A stretch of DNA of 64,000 bases. Source: Lolliginicoccus lacisalsi (GTDB lineage: Bacteria; Actinomycetota; Actinomycetes; Mycobacteriales; Mycobacteriaceae). Positions within the stretch are counted from its first letter, which is position 1. Every line of letters begins with the position of its first letter. The DNA is taken from the NCBI RefSeq assembly GCF_014841105.1, contig NZ_JACYWE010000001.1, forward strand, positions 674,974-738,973, given 5' to 3'. Shown piece by piece: positions 29,683-38,922 of the stretch. The notes below the pieces were generated by a model. That model was not told where the DNA came from, did no database searches, and worked only from the letters and a program-made list of their open reading frames with translations. The position numbers and the translations under genes are program-made.

Positions 29683-32151
29683 CTACCGCGCAGACCGTGC
29701 CGCACGGGGCAGGACAGCACGCACGGCAGCGTCCGCGCGCGACCGTGACCTAGGCCCCTCGGGCAAGGCCACGCAGAACACATCATCCACGTACGCCCCC
29801 ATCGTCGCCACCTTGGCCCAGCGGATATCGGCACCGCCCCTCTCGAGAGCGCCGGCCACGCGCGAGAGCAGCCCGAGGCTATCGGCGGACCGTACCTCGA
29901 GAATGCCCTCGCCCGCGTTCCCCGCCGGGAGCCAACGGATCACCGGAGGCGCATCGGCATGCTGCGCGGGCACCGCCGCCACCTGGGAACCCAGCACGCC
30001 GGTGCCGGGCGGGGTGATGTCATCGGCCAGGGCATCGCACGAGATGTCCGCCGCGATCGCCGGGCCGCTCGTGGTGCGCTCGCGCTCATCGAGCATCGCC
30101 TGGATATCGAGGTCCCCGGCGAGCGCCCGGGCGAGCTCCTGCCTCAGGAACCCAGCGTCCGGTGGGCTGCCGAACTTCGGCGACACCATGAACACATTGA
30201 GCGCGGCGCCATCCTGCCCGGCCACCGAGGCGGCGTGCACGCGCAGGGAGTGCAGGGTCAGCAGCCCAGCGGCCTTCGCGAGCAGGCCTGGCGCATCAGG
30301 ACCGGTGATCGCGATCTCATACATGTGGTTGCGGTCGGTGGGGCGCAGGGACACCCGTAGCGCGACCTTGCCATCCTCGCCTGGCTCGAGGCGATCGAGC
30401 AGCTCGGGCTGCACCGGGTCGGGGGCGGGCAGCTCATCGCCATCCATGGCATGCTCGCACCGCCGCACGAGCTCGCTGATCAGCGTTGCCTTCCATTCGC
30501 CCCACACACCGGGGCCCGTAGCAAGCGAATCCGCCTCCGCGAGGGCGTGGAGCAGCTCGAGCAGGACCCGGGAGCCACCCAGAGTCTCGGCCACGAAGCG
30601 AGCCACATCCGGATCGGTGACGTCGCGGCGGGTGGCGGTATGGGGCAGCAGCAGGTGGTGGCGCACCATGGCCCGCAGGATCGCGGTGTCGGCCCTCGGC
30701 AGGCCCATGCGGTTGCCGATGTGCTCAGCGATATCGGCACCAACGACGCTATGGTCCCCGCCCCGGCCCTTGCCGAGATCGTGCAGCAGCGCTCCGAGGA
30801 GCAGCAGATCCGGCCGCGAGACCCGGGTGGTGAGCGCATCCGCGTAGGCAACGGTCTCCACGAGGTGGCGGTCCACGGTCCAGGTATGGATGGCATCGCG
30901 CGGCGGCAGGTCACGCACGGCGCCCCATTCGGGGAGGATCCTGCCCCACAGCCCGGTGCGGTCGAGCGCCTCGATGACGGGGACCATGGCCCTGCCGGAG
31001 CCGAGCAGCACGAGCAGGTCATGCACGGCCTCGCGCGGCCAGGGCTCCTTGAGCTCGGGCGCGGTCTCCGCCAATCGGGCGAGGGTGCCCGCGGACAGCG
31101 GAAATCCGCTGGTTGCCGACGCGGCAGCGGCACGCAGCACCAGGGCCGGGTCGCGCTGGGGGCGGGCATCGCGCGCGAGCACGACCTCGCCGGCCTGCTC
31201 GACGACCCCTTCGTCGAGGGGATGGCGCGATGGCGCTCGCCGCAACCCGCCGAGCATGCCCTTCGGCAGGGCGTTGCGGGCGGTGCGGATTCCGGTCTCG
31301 GTGGCGAAACTGATCGTGCGGGCGCAGTCGCTGAGCGTGCGGGCGAGATCGAACCGGTCGCCGATGCCAAGCGACGCGGCCACCTCGTCAGCGTCCTGGG
31401 CGCGCAGCTGATCCCGCGCCCGGCCGGCGACACGATGCTGCTCCGTACGGATATCGAGGAGCTTGCGGTGGGCCTCGTGAACACCACCGCGCGGGTCATC
31501 GCTGCGAATGCTCGGCGTGACGTTGGTCAGCTGCGCCACCGAGAGCGCATGCAGCAGCTGGATGTCGCGCAGGCCACCGCGGCCGTTCTTGAGGTCTGGC
31601 TCGGCCCGGTGGGCGATCTCGCCGTGGCGCTGCCACCGTTGCTCGGCCTGCTCGATCAGCTCGCCGAACCTGCTGCGGATGCTCGAGCGCCACTGGTCGC
31701 GCACACGGTCGGAGAGCTGCTTGCTCAGCTCGGGGTCGCCCACGATGTGCCGGCCCTCGAGCATGCCGAGCAGCGCGGTCATGTCCTTGCTGGCCACCTC
31801 GACGGCCTGGGGCACGGTGCGGACGCTGTGGTCGAGCTTGATGTGCGCGTCCCACAGCGGGTACCACAGGCTGTCGGCAACGGTGGATACCGTCTTCGGG
31901 TCGGCATCCTCATGCAGCAGGAGAAGGTCCAGGTCGGAATAGGGCAGCATCTCGCGCCGCCCGAGGCCGCCCACGGCGACCACCGCGAAACCGCTATCCG
32001 GGGTGATGCCTAGCTCGGCGCCCTTGGTGTGCAGCCAGATCTCGTACAGATCGACGAACACATCGCGCACGGCGGGCGCGTCGAGCTTCGCCGTCGCTGC
32101 GATCAATTGCTTCCGGGCGCGGGCGAGGTCGGCGGATGGCGCGGTGGTCAC
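29683..32151 (-). CDS. glnD: PII nucleotidyltransferase GlnD
   Basis: It modifies and demodifies the PII protein according to nitrogen status; in actinobacteria it adenylylates PII. Domains in order: nucleotidyltransferase (GGLGRREMLPYSDLDLLLL, residues about 62–82), GlnE-like helical part, HD domain (LLHDLGKGRGGDHS, about 455), and two C-terminal ACT domains (ITGPDAPGLLAKAAGLL and VRSADSLGLLSRVAGAL). Start GTG 32151 has AAGGGAGA upstream, giving 822 residues. It is the last gene of amt–glnB–glnD and is preceded by a strong hairpin. Confidence 0.94.
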   Translation of the reverse strand: MTTAPSADLARARKQLIAATAKLDAPAVRDVFVDLYEIWLHTKGAELGITPDSGFAVVAVGGLGRREMLPYSDLDLLLLHEDADPKTVSTVADSLWYPLWDAHIKLDHSVRTVPQAVEVASKDMTALLGMLEGRHIVGDPELSKQLSDRVRDQWRSSIRSRFGELIEQAEQRWQRHGEIAHRAEPDLKNGRGGLRDIQLLHALSVAQLTNVTPSIRSDDPRGGVHEAHRKLLDIRTEQHRVAGRARDQLRAQDADEVAASLGIGDRFDLARTLSDCARTISFATETGIRTARNALPKGMLGGLRRAPSRHPLDEGVVEQAGEVVLARDARPQRDPALVLRAAAASATSGFPLSAGTLARLAETAPELKEPWPREAVHDLLVLLGSGRAMVPVIEALDRTGLWGRILPEWGAVRDLPPRDAIHTWTVDRHLVETVAYADALTTRVSRPDLLLLGALLHDLGKGRGGDHSVVGADIAEHIGNRMGLPRADTAILRAMVRHHLLLPHTATRRDVTDPDVARFVAETLGGSRVLLELLHALAEADSLATGPGVWGEWKATLISELVRRCEHAMDGDELPAPDPVQPELLDRLEPGEDGKVALRVSLRPTDRNHMYEIAITGPDAPGLLAKAAGLLTLHSLRVHAASVAGQDGAALNVFMVSPKFGSPPDAGFLRQELARALAGDLDIQAMLDERERTTSGPAIAADISCDALADDITPPGTGVLGSQVAAVPAQHADAPPVIRWLPAGNAGEGILEVRSADSLGLLSRVAGALERGGADIRWAKVATMGAYVDDVFCVALPEGPRSRSRADAAVRAVLPRAARSAR

Positions 32152-32175
32152 GGGTGGATCTCCCTTGGAATGGAC

Positions 32176-32216
32176 GTGGCCCCGCAGCCCGCGCTGCATC
32201 GCGGGTGCGGGGCCAC
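32176..32216 (-). terminator. 17-bp stem-loop between glnB and glnD
   Basis: GTGGCCCCGCA (32176–32186) pairs with TGCGGGGCCAC (32206–32216). After one bulged G, CCCGCG (32188–32193) pairs with CGCGGG (32200–32205) around a six-base loop. It lies 18 bp after the glnB stop and 24 bp before the glnD start. No U-tract follows. Probably an intercistronic attenuator or RNase barrier that keeps GlnD lower than PII and Amt. Confidence 0.6.
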
Positions 32217-32234
32217 TGGACGTTCGGGGTCGGG

Positions 32235-32681
<447 letters not shown>

Positions 32682-32750
32682 CTACCTCAATTGTGCCTGG
32701 ATCATGATCATTCCTGGGGGCCGATCATGGTCCATCGGCGATACGGATCC

Positions 32751-34001
32751 TCAGACGAGGTCGTACGCGGACTCCGCGTGCTCTACCTCATCGATGCCGC
32801 GGTGCTCGTCCTCATCGCTGATGCGCCAGCCGAGCGGCTTGAGCAGCAGCGCGATCACCAGGGTGACGACTCCGGCGAAGACGACGGCGACCAGAGCGAT
32901 GAGCGTCTGGACGACCAGCTGGCCGATCCCGCCGCCGTAGAACAGACCCGTCTCGGTGGCGAGGAAGCCGATCGCGACGGTGCCCCACAGGCCGGCGACA
33001 AGGTGCACGCCCACGACATCGAGCGAGTCGTTGTAGCCGAACTTGAACTTCAGGCCGACCGCGAGGGCCGACAGGACGCCAGCGACAGCACCGAGCGCGA
33101 TGGAACCGACCGGGCTGACCGAGCCAGCCGCAGGGGTGATCGCGACGAGGCCAGCAACGATGCCGGACGCGGCACCAAGGCTGGTGGCCTTGCCGTCACG
33201 GATGCGCTCCACGAGCAACCAGCCGAGGATCGCCGCACAGGTGGCGGTGGTGGTGTTGACCCACGCGAGGCCGGCCATGCCGTCGGCCGCGTAGGCGGAA
33301 CCGGCGTTGAAGCCGAACCAGCCGAACCACAGCAGCGCCGCGCCGAGCATCACGAAGGGCAGGTTGTGCGGGCGGAACGCGGTCTTGCCGAAGCCCTTGC
33401 GCTTGCCGATGATCAGTGCGAGCACGAGCGCCGCCACACCAGCGTTGATATGGACCACGGTGCCACCAGCGAAGTCGATCGGGCCAACGCCGTCGAACAT
33501 GTCCGCGAACGGGCCGTCATCGGAGAGCAGGCCACCGCCCCACACCATGTGAGCGAGCGGGAAGAACGAAGCCGTCACCCACAGCGCCACGAAAGCCAGC
33601 CAGGTGCTGAACTTGACGCGCTCAGCGAGCGCACCACTGATCAGGGCCACCGTGATGATCGCGAAGGTGGCCTGGAAGCCGACATCAACGATCACGGGCA
33701 GGCCATCGGAGAGAACGAAGCTGCCGTCCTCGTTGTAGATCGTCCCGCTGAGCCCGAACTGCTCGAACGGGTTTCCGAAGATCCCGCCGACGCTCTCGGA
33801 CGCATAGGACATCGACCAGCCCCACAGCACGTAGATGACACCGACGACACCAAGCGTGCCGAACGACATCATCATCATGTTGAGAACTGACTGCTCCCGG
33901 GACATGCCGCCATAGAAGAAAGCGAGGCCCGGGGTCATCAGCAGGACCAATGATGCCGACACCAACATCCATGCGGTGGTGCCGTAATTGATCTCGTCCA
34001 C
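32751..34001 (-). CDS. amt: Ammonium transporter Amt
   Basis: 416 residues with eleven hydrophobic helices. Visible are the N-terminal MLVSASLVLLMTPGLAFFYGG, the twin pore histidines in LAHMVWGGG and GVHLVAGLWGT, and the DFAGGTVVHINAG family signature. The GTG start at 34001 follows AGGAGGAGG. A GlnR-type operator lies 62–99 bp upstream, so transcription of amt–glnB–glnD should rise under nitrogen limitation. Confidence 0.97.
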   Translation of the reverse strand: MDEINYGTTAWMLVSASLVLLMTPGLAFFYGGMSREQSVLNMMMMSFGTLGVVGVIYVLWGWSMSYASESVGGIFGNPFEQFGLSGTIYNEDGSFVLSDGLPVIVDVGFQATFAIITVALISGALAERVKFSTWLAFVALWVTASFFPLAHMVWGGGLLSDDGPFADMFDGVGPIDFAGGTVVHINAGVAALVLALIIGKRKGFGKTAFRPHNLPFVMLGAALLWFGWFGFNAGSAYAADGMAGLAWVNTTTATCAAILGWLLVERIRDGKATSLGAASGIVAGLVAITPAAGSVSPVGSIALGAVAGVLSALAVGLKFKFGYNDSLDVVGVHLVAGLWGTVAIGFLATETGLFYGGGIGQLVVQTLIALVAVVFAGVVTLVIALLLKPLGWRISDEDEHRGIDEVEHAESAYDLV

Positions 34002-34062
34002 CTAAATCCTCCTCCTGGCGTACCGGTCTGTACGCCGCTTGAGGAGATACTGCTGATCCGTT

Positions 34063-34100
34063 GTTTCCACTGGGACGCTGCTATGTTTCCCTCGCGTGAA
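34063..34100 (-). promoter_or_regulatory. Candidate GlnR operator upstream of amt–glnB–glnD
   Basis: On the minus strand the half-sites read TTCAC–6–GAAAC–6–GCGTC–6–GAAAC. GlnR of Streptomyces and Mycobacterium recognises alternating GTnAC and GAAAC half-sites separated by six bases, in front of amtB–glnK–glnD. Here both b-sites are perfect, the a-sites are degenerate, and all three spacers are exactly six. The spacing and location support the call. Confidence 0.65.
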
Positions 34101-34153
34101 CGAACGCCGGATTTGTGTTACCCCCGCGTTGCACCTGGGGATATTCGCCCGAA

Positions 34154-35446
34154 TTAGTCCGTTAGCGGCAGGGCCGAGACAGTCGAGCCGGTGTGTGCTG
34201 GATCACTTTGCGGGGCAACGTCATCAGCCCGACCGCTGCCTGGCTTCGCGCCGGGGGCACCCGCATCCAGCTCTGGGGCAGGCGCCGGTGGTTGCTCGAT
34301 GACCGGGCTTCCCACGCCCAGCCACCCCGCCACCGCGCGGCTGCTCCCGTCCGCGCCCATCCCGGGGCTGCACACCGCCTCCGGGAGCGCCGGGCAGGCA
34401 CCGGGTGGCGCGACGCCCGCGGCCACGCCCTGGCCCGCCCAATGGACCCCGCTGCCCCGGTTGAGCAGCATCGCTGACGAGCCACCGCTATCGAGCTGCA
34501 CCCCCATCGTCGCGCCCAGGCCGCGCAGCAGGTCGCGCAGCTCCGACTGCGTCAAGCCGCTGTCGCGATCCAGCGACGATCCCGCCTGCACGAAGAACAA
34601 GCGATCCAGCGCTGGGCTATAGGCGACCGCGCTGCGTGCCGCCCGCACCCCGTCCGGCGCATCCACGGCCCCGCTCGGATGCAGCAGCGACAATCCCGAG
34701 AACGCTGTCACGACCCGGCCCGCCCCATGAAGGTCCGCCAGCCGGGCCTCGGCCTCGGCATTGTCGAACGGCGACGGCGCGACGATCATCTCGATCGAGC
34801 TCGCTGCAGTGCCATCCCCACTGATGATGAACGTCGCGAGCCGACCCCAGCCCTGCTCCAGCTCGCCGGTCAGCCCTTTCGGCCCCGAATAGAACTCCGC
34901 GCCGGCATCGGGGGATTGATCCTGGAGCCGTGCCGAATTATCGAAATACACGCCAAACGGCACGCTGCAACCGGATTCCCGCCACGTAGCGCCACTCACC
35001 TGCGGTCGAACATCGAAGAAGTTCGTATTGATAAGAATCGCCGGTCGCTGCAGCACTTCCCATGCCTCGCCCGCGTGCAGCAGCTCCATCGACTGCGCGG
35101 TGCCATCCGAGGTGACCGCGCCGGGCGTGCTCTCGCACCGTCCCGACTCCCCCGGAGCCTCGGTGAGCAAACGTCCGGTGATGGTGCGGCTCGCGTTCGG
35201 CACCGCCACGATGCGCGCATCACGCGGCAATGAGTACCGGCTGCGATCCTCCCGCTGCAGTGGCATCGGCGCGCCTGGGCCCGTCTGGTACGCCAGCACA
35301 TTGCCCGCGGCCGCATCCACCGCTTCGTTCCACGACACTCTCGCGTCCTGCGGACCAGCACCATCCTGGGCCCCGGCCGACGGGGCGAGCACTATGGACA
35401 CGCTCGCCACCACCGCAGTGAGAGAAAAGCAGAACCGGGCACGCAT
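34154..35446 (-). CDS. Secreted phosphodiester glycosidase (NAGPA/DUF2233) family protein
   Basis: A 430-residue protein with a clear signal peptide (RARFCFSLTAVVASVSIVLAPSAGAQ). The NAGPA domain is recognised by AILINTNFFDVR, the later GVRAARSAVAYS, and the catalytic-type block LGATMGVQLDSGGSSAMLLN near residue 325. Bacterial members hydrolyse sugar-1-phosphodiester bonds of exopolymers or are of unknown substrate. The last 60 residues are a Pro/Ala-rich tail with no anchor. It lies between ftsY and amt; cotranscription with either is unproven. Confidence 0.82.
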   Translation of the reverse strand: MRARFCFSLTAVVASVSIVLAPSAGAQDGAGPQDARVSWNEAVDAAAGNVLAYQTGPGAPMPLQREDRSRYSLPRDARIVAVPNASRTITGRLLTEAPGESGRCESTPGAVTSDGTAQSMELLHAGEAWEVLQRPAILINTNFFDVRPQVSGATWRESGCSVPFGVYFDNSARLQDQSPDAGAEFYSGPKGLTGELEQGWGRLATFIISGDGTAASSIEMIVAPSPFDNAEAEARLADLHGAGRVVTAFSGLSLLHPSGAVDAPDGVRAARSAVAYSPALDRLFFVQAGSSLDRDSGLTQSELRDLLRGLGATMGVQLDSGGSSAMLLNRGSGVHWAGQGVAAGVAPPGACPALPEAVCSPGMGADGSSRAVAGWLGVGSPVIEQPPAPAPELDAGAPGAKPGSGRADDVAPQSDPAHTGSTVSALPLTD

Positions 35447-35576
35447 GGTCCACCTCCAGCAGGGCCGCGCTCAGGAAACAACCTCTTTCCCGCACCCTGC
35501 CCCCTCGTGGCCCGGGCCGTCGACAACGACCCAGCATGCGCGCCCGGTTCGACGCGGAAGCGTTATGGCAGCGACA

Positions 35577-36998
35577 TCACAACAGGGCGTTGACGAATGC
35601 CTCCGGCTCGAACGGAGCGAGATCGTCCGCGCCCTCGCCGAGTCCCACGAGCTTCACCGGGACCCCGAGCTGATGCTGGACCTGGAATACGATGCCACCC
35701 TTCGCTGTGCCGTCGAGCTTCGTCAGCACTACACCGCTGATGTCCACGACCTCCGCGAAAACCTTCGCCTGGTTGAGGCCGTTCTGCCCCACCGTCGCGT
35801 CAAGCACCAGCAACACCTCATCGACCTTGGCGCGCTTCTCCACGACCCGCTTGACCTTGCCCAGCTCATCCATCAAGCCGGTCTTGGTGTGCAAGCGGCC
35901 CGCCGTATCGACCAGCACCACATCGACCCCGGCCTCGATGCCCCGCGATACGGCGTCGAACGCGACTGATGCCGGATCGGCACCCTCCTTGCCGCGCACT
36001 GTCTCCGCGCCCACGCGCTCGCCCCACGTCTGCAACTGATCGGCCGCGGCGGCCCGGAACGTATCCGCTGCCCCCAGCAGCACGCGGCGGCCATCCGCCA
36101 CCAGCACGCGCGCGAGCTTGCCCGTGGTCGTGGTCTTGCCGGTCCCGTTGACCCCCACGACCAGCATCACCGACGGCGCATCCGCATGCGGCAGCGCCCG
36201 GATCGACCGATCCAGCTCCGGCCGCAACGCCTCCACCAGCACCTCGCGGAGCACCTCGCGGGCCTGCGCCTCCGTACGCACCGCGCGCGCCACCATCTGC
36301 TCGCGCAGCCGCTCCACGATCATCGTGGTGGTCGCCGAGCCCAGGTCCGCGATCAGCAGGGTGTCCTCGACCTCCTCCCACGAATCCTCATCGAGATCGC
36401 CACCACCGAGCAGGCCCAGCAAGCTCTTGCCCACGGCGTTCTGCGACCTCGACAAGCGTCCTCGCAGGCGGTTCAGGCGCCCCTCGGTCGGCTCGATCTC
36501 CTCCAGGACCGGCGCTTCCTCCACCGGCTCCGCGAGCTCCTCGGCAAGCTCCGGCTCTGGCTCGGGCTCGGCGGGTGCTGGGGTCTCGGTATCGCTCTCC
36601 TTAGGGAGCTCCACATCCACGATCGGCTTGCGTGGCGCATCACGCGGCACCGACGCATCATCACCAACCCGCGGCTGGCCCTCGTCGTCGGTGCGCTCCC
36701 GCGGCTGAACCGGAGGCTCGACTACCCGCGGCCCGTCCTCACGAGCAGGTGGCTCCTGCGGCAGGGGGGACTTGGGCAGGGGCTCCTTGCTCGGGGGCTC
36801 CTTTAAGGCGGTCGAGGCGCCCTCGCTGAAGCTGAACCCACCCCGCGCCTGGTAGCCACCAGACTGGTCCTTCTTCTCCAGCTCCGGCGGCGGGGTCAAC
36901 CGGATCTGGCGACGCTTGTATAGCACGGTTCCCGCGACCAGCAGCACGATAATGATCGCTGCGATCGCGGCTATGGCAATCCAAAGTTCGGTGGTCAC
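35577..36998 (-). CDS. ftsY: Signal recognition particle receptor FtsY
   Basis: SRP receptor GTPase. From GTG 36998 the protein (473 residues) starts with one membrane anchor (residues about 5–25, ELWIAIAAIAAIIIVLLVAG), as in actinobacterial FtsY. Then an acidic, Pro/Glu-rich A region of about 150 residues is followed by the NG domain: VGVNGTGKTTTTGKLA, DTAGRLHTKTGLMDEL and TKLDGTAKGG. It forms a complex with Ffh, encoded 6 kb away. Confidence 0.96.
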   Translation of the reverse strand: MTTELWIAIAAIAAIIIVLLVAGTVLYKRRQIRLTPPPELEKKDQSGGYQARGGFSFSEGASTALKEPPSKEPLPKSPLPQEPPAREDGPRVVEPPVQPRERTDDEGQPRVGDDASVPRDAPRKPIVDVELPKESDTETPAPAEPEPEPELAEELAEPVEEAPVLEEIEPTEGRLNRLRGRLSRSQNAVGKSLLGLLGGGDLDEDSWEEVEDTLLIADLGSATTTMIVERLREQMVARAVRTEAQAREVLREVLVEALRPELDRSIRALPHADAPSVMLVVGVNGTGKTTTTGKLARVLVADGRRVLLGAADTFRAAAADQLQTWGERVGAETVRGKEGADPASVAFDAVSRGIEAGVDVVLVDTAGRLHTKTGLMDELGKVKRVVEKRAKVDEVLLVLDATVGQNGLNQAKVFAEVVDISGVVLTKLDGTAKGGIVFQVQHQLGVPVKLVGLGEGADDLAPFEPEAFVNALL

Positions 36999-37084
36999 CC
37001 CGGCAGTATTCCAAACACACCCGCATCCCGCCGAAACCCCACCATCCAGCGCGGTTCCGGCGGCGGGCTTGGGCGCTCGAGCGG

Positions 37085-37131
37085 GATCGTGAAGATCTGG
37101 CCACGCGGGACGTGGCTGGAGCTTCACGATC
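37085..37131. repeat. Long imperfect palindrome, copy 1
   Basis: Two 20-base arms (37085–37104 and 37112–37131) flank the loop GCGGGAC. It matches copy 2 (37526–37574) at nearly every position, including the loop. It lies between the cupin stop (37142) and the ftsY start (36998). Could serve as a terminator, a REP-like element or a small mobile palindrome. Confidence 0.75.
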
Positions 37132-37141
37132 GGGTGACGAG

Positions 37142-37474
37142 CTACTCCCCGGGCAGCAGCATCGTCACCGTCAACCGCCCGCCCCGCGGCGCACTGACCG
37201 AATGCCGCACCATCGGCGCGAGGTGCACCACAACGCCGGGCCGTAGCTGCACCACCTCGTCCGGCAGCGTGAGCTCCAGATCGCCCTCGATGCCGTGGAT
37301 GAGCACGGGATGCCGGGCCGCATGCTCGCGCAGCTCCTGGCCCGGGGCGAAAGCGAACGCCACGACCTTCGCCCGGCTTGTCTCCAGCACCACGCCCGCG
37401 CCGGGTCCCGATTCGCGCGGCATCGCTGCTCCCATCGCATCCGCCACGATCGTCTCGCTCGGTTCCGCGGCCAT
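37142..37474 (-). CDS. Small single-domain cupin protein
   Basis: 110 residues from ATG 37474 (GGAGGGAG upstream). The cupin barrel is recognisable: FAPGQELREHAARHPVLIHGIEGDLEL (motif 1 with His residues and a Glu), and LRPGVVVHLAPMVRHSV (motif 2 with a His). Metal binding is likely; function is unknown. The gene is enclosed by two near-identical palindromes, which suggests it may have moved as a unit or that both palindromes act as terminators. Confidence 0.75.
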   Translation of the reverse strand: MAAEPSETIVADAMGAAMPRESGPGAGVVLETSRAKVVAFAFAPGQELREHAARHPVLIHGIEGDLELTLPDEVVQLRPGVVVHLAPMVRHSVSAPRGGRLTVTMLLPGE

Positions 37475-37525
37475 CGCGCTGCTCCCTCCGGTTGCTGCGC
37501 TCACCGTACCCTCGGGCCAGCGCGA

Positions 37526-37574
37526 CGATCGTGAGGATCTAGCCACGCGGGAGGTGGCTGGATCTTCACGATCG
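37526..37574. repeat. Long imperfect palindrome, copy 2
   Basis: Arms of 21 bases (37526–37546 and 37554–37574) with two G·T-type mismatches flank the loop GCGGGAG. It differs from copy 1 at only a handful of positions. It lies immediately upstream of the cupin gene. Confidence 0.75.
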
Positions 37575-37598
37575 GAACCAGCTGCCCCCAAACAGCAA

Positions 37599-37635
37599 GA
37601 AACCCCAGGCCAGAAGTTATCTGGCCTGGGGTTTC
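37599..37635 (-). terminator. Original tRNA-Pro terminator, now stranded at attL
   Basis: A perfect 15-bp stem (37599–37613 with 37621–37635) around a seven-base loop; each arm ends in GAAA or TTTC. It starts 4 bp from the attL core, on the chromosomal side. Before integration it would have followed the 3' end of the tRNA-Pro gene directly. Confidence 0.75.
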
Positions 37636-37638
37636 CTA

Positions 37639-37683
37639 TGTCGGGCTGACAGGATTTGAACCTGCGACCACTTGACCCCCAGT
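37639..37683. repeat. attL core (45 bp)
   Basis: Identical to 46950–46994. It contains the 3' part of tRNA-Pro from the anticodon loop to the discriminator base, plus two flanking bases. The match stops sharply at 37684 (T) against 46995 (C), and at 37638 (A) against 46949 (G). It is a tRNA fragment, not a functional gene. Confidence 0.95.
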
Positions 37684-37776
37684 TGTGCGCCTGGCGTTTT
37701 CGGCTGTCCGCGGGGGTGCATCCCCGCTGGTCAAAGCAACTACGAACAACGATGGACAATCGGGAACGAAAGCAAC

Positions 37777-37797
37777 TGAGGGTCAGAATGAGGGTCA
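37777..37797. promoter_or_regulatory. Candidate left integrase arm-type sites
   Basis: Two direct copies of TGAGGGTCA start at 37777 and 37789 (12 bp apart), about 95 bp inside attL; the second covers the integrase stop codon. The same motif pair, with the same 12-bp spacing, occurs about 75–95 bp inside attR. Confidence 0.6.
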
Positions 37798-38922
37798 AAA
37801 CCCGAGGGCATCCCCCAGTCCATCCACCGCGCTGCGCCCCGCCTCCTCCGAGCGATGCCCGTACAGATCACCAGTAATGGAGATCGACGAATGCCCCAGC
37901 AGCGACGACACCGCCTTGACATGCACCCCCGCCTCGAGCCACGCCGTAGCCGCTGAATGCCGCAACGCGTGCACATCATCGACTGCGATGCCACACCGTC
38001 GTGCTGCCGTTTCCATCGCCCGCAGCACGTTGCGCGGATCGACCGGACGCCCGAGCTCCGTGCGGAACACCAGATCGCCTAGCGTCCCTTCCTCCCACAC
38101 GTTGCCTGCCGCTAGCTTCTCATCTTGCTGTTGGCGCTTCCAGTCCCTCAGCATCGCTACCACGCCCTGATGCAAGGGAACCTCCCGCCTCGAAGTGGCT
38201 GACTTCGCCTCGGTGAGGAGGATTCCCCCGCTGGTGCGTGCGAGGCTCCCACGGATGGTGAGCTGGGCCGCGGATAGGTTGATGTCACGCCATCGCAGCC
38301 CCAGCGCTTCGCCCTTGCGGCATCCGGTGGCCGCGATGAGCACGAGGACGGGATGGTAGCGGGAGGATCGGGCCGCATCGAGGATGCGAGCGACCTCAGC
38401 CGGTGCAAGGTGCGCCGCCTCGCTGGACTGCTGCGCGGGCCGCTTAACGTCATGCACGGGGTTGCGGGCTAGCAGCCGATCACGTACCGCGGTATCGAGG
38501 ATGGCGCGGAGGACGGCGTACATGGTGCGCCGCGTCGATGCCGCATAGCCTTGCGTGGCCTTGCGTCCTAGCCACCGTTCCACGTCTCCCCCGGTGACCT
38601 TGCCGAGGCGCAATGAGCCGAGCTCATCGTCGATGATGTGCTTGCGGGTGAGGATGGTGTACTGATCGCGGGTGGTAGCGGCCCTGCCTGAGGCGGGTAG
38701 CGTCACTTCGACCCACTGGGCTGCCCAGTCGGCAACGGTGCGGTTGGCGTCGCGCACGGGCTTGCCCGCGTCGAGGCGCTCGCGTGCCTTCTTGAGTTGC
38801 TGGGCTACGTCACGGCGGGTCTTGCCGTAGATCGACACTTGCTTGCTGCCGTCGCGTAGGCGGGCTTCCCAGCGGCCGTCCTTGCGCTGCCGGATGCTGC
38901 CATCGCCGTGGATCCTAGGCAT
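37795..38922 (-). CDS. int: Tyrosine-type site-specific integrase of the element
   Basis: 375 residues. The N-terminal 50 residues form an AP2-like arm-binding domain (GSIRQRKDGRWEARL). A SAM-like core-binding domain follows (about 60–160), then the catalytic domain with R202, K240, H318, R321, H344 and Y354, all intact. It ends 112 bp from attL, the usual place for an integrase. The start overlaps the repressor stop by 8 bp, so int is transcribed with the repressor and is probably under its control. Confidence 0.95.
   Translation of the reverse strand: MPRIHGDGSIRQRKDGRWEARLRDGSKQVSIYGKTRRDVAQQLKKARERLDAGKPVRDANRTVADWAAQWVEVTLPASGRAATTRDQYTILTRKHIIDDELGSLRLGKVTGGDVERWLGRKATQGYAASTRRTMYAVLRAILDTAVRDRLLARNPVHDVKRPAQQSSEAAHLAPAEVARILDAARSSRYHPVLVLIAATGCRKGEALGLRWRDINLSAAQLTIRGSLARTSGGILLTEAKSATSRREVPLHQGVVAMLRDWKRQQQDEKLAAGNVWEEGTLGDLVFRTELGRPVDPRNVLRAMETAARRCGIAVDDVHALRHSAATAWLEAGVHVKAVSSLLGHSSISITGDLYGHRSEEAGRSAVDGLGDALGF

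Noticed and set aside
37639..37683. A second tRNA-Pro gene at the left end
   Set aside because: Only the 3' half is present; the 5' side lacks the acceptor and D arms. It is the att duplicate.
37142..37798. Extended cupin start at 37798
   Set aside because: The extension would translate through attL, the tRNA terminator and a palindrome; ATG 37474 has the ribosome-binding site.
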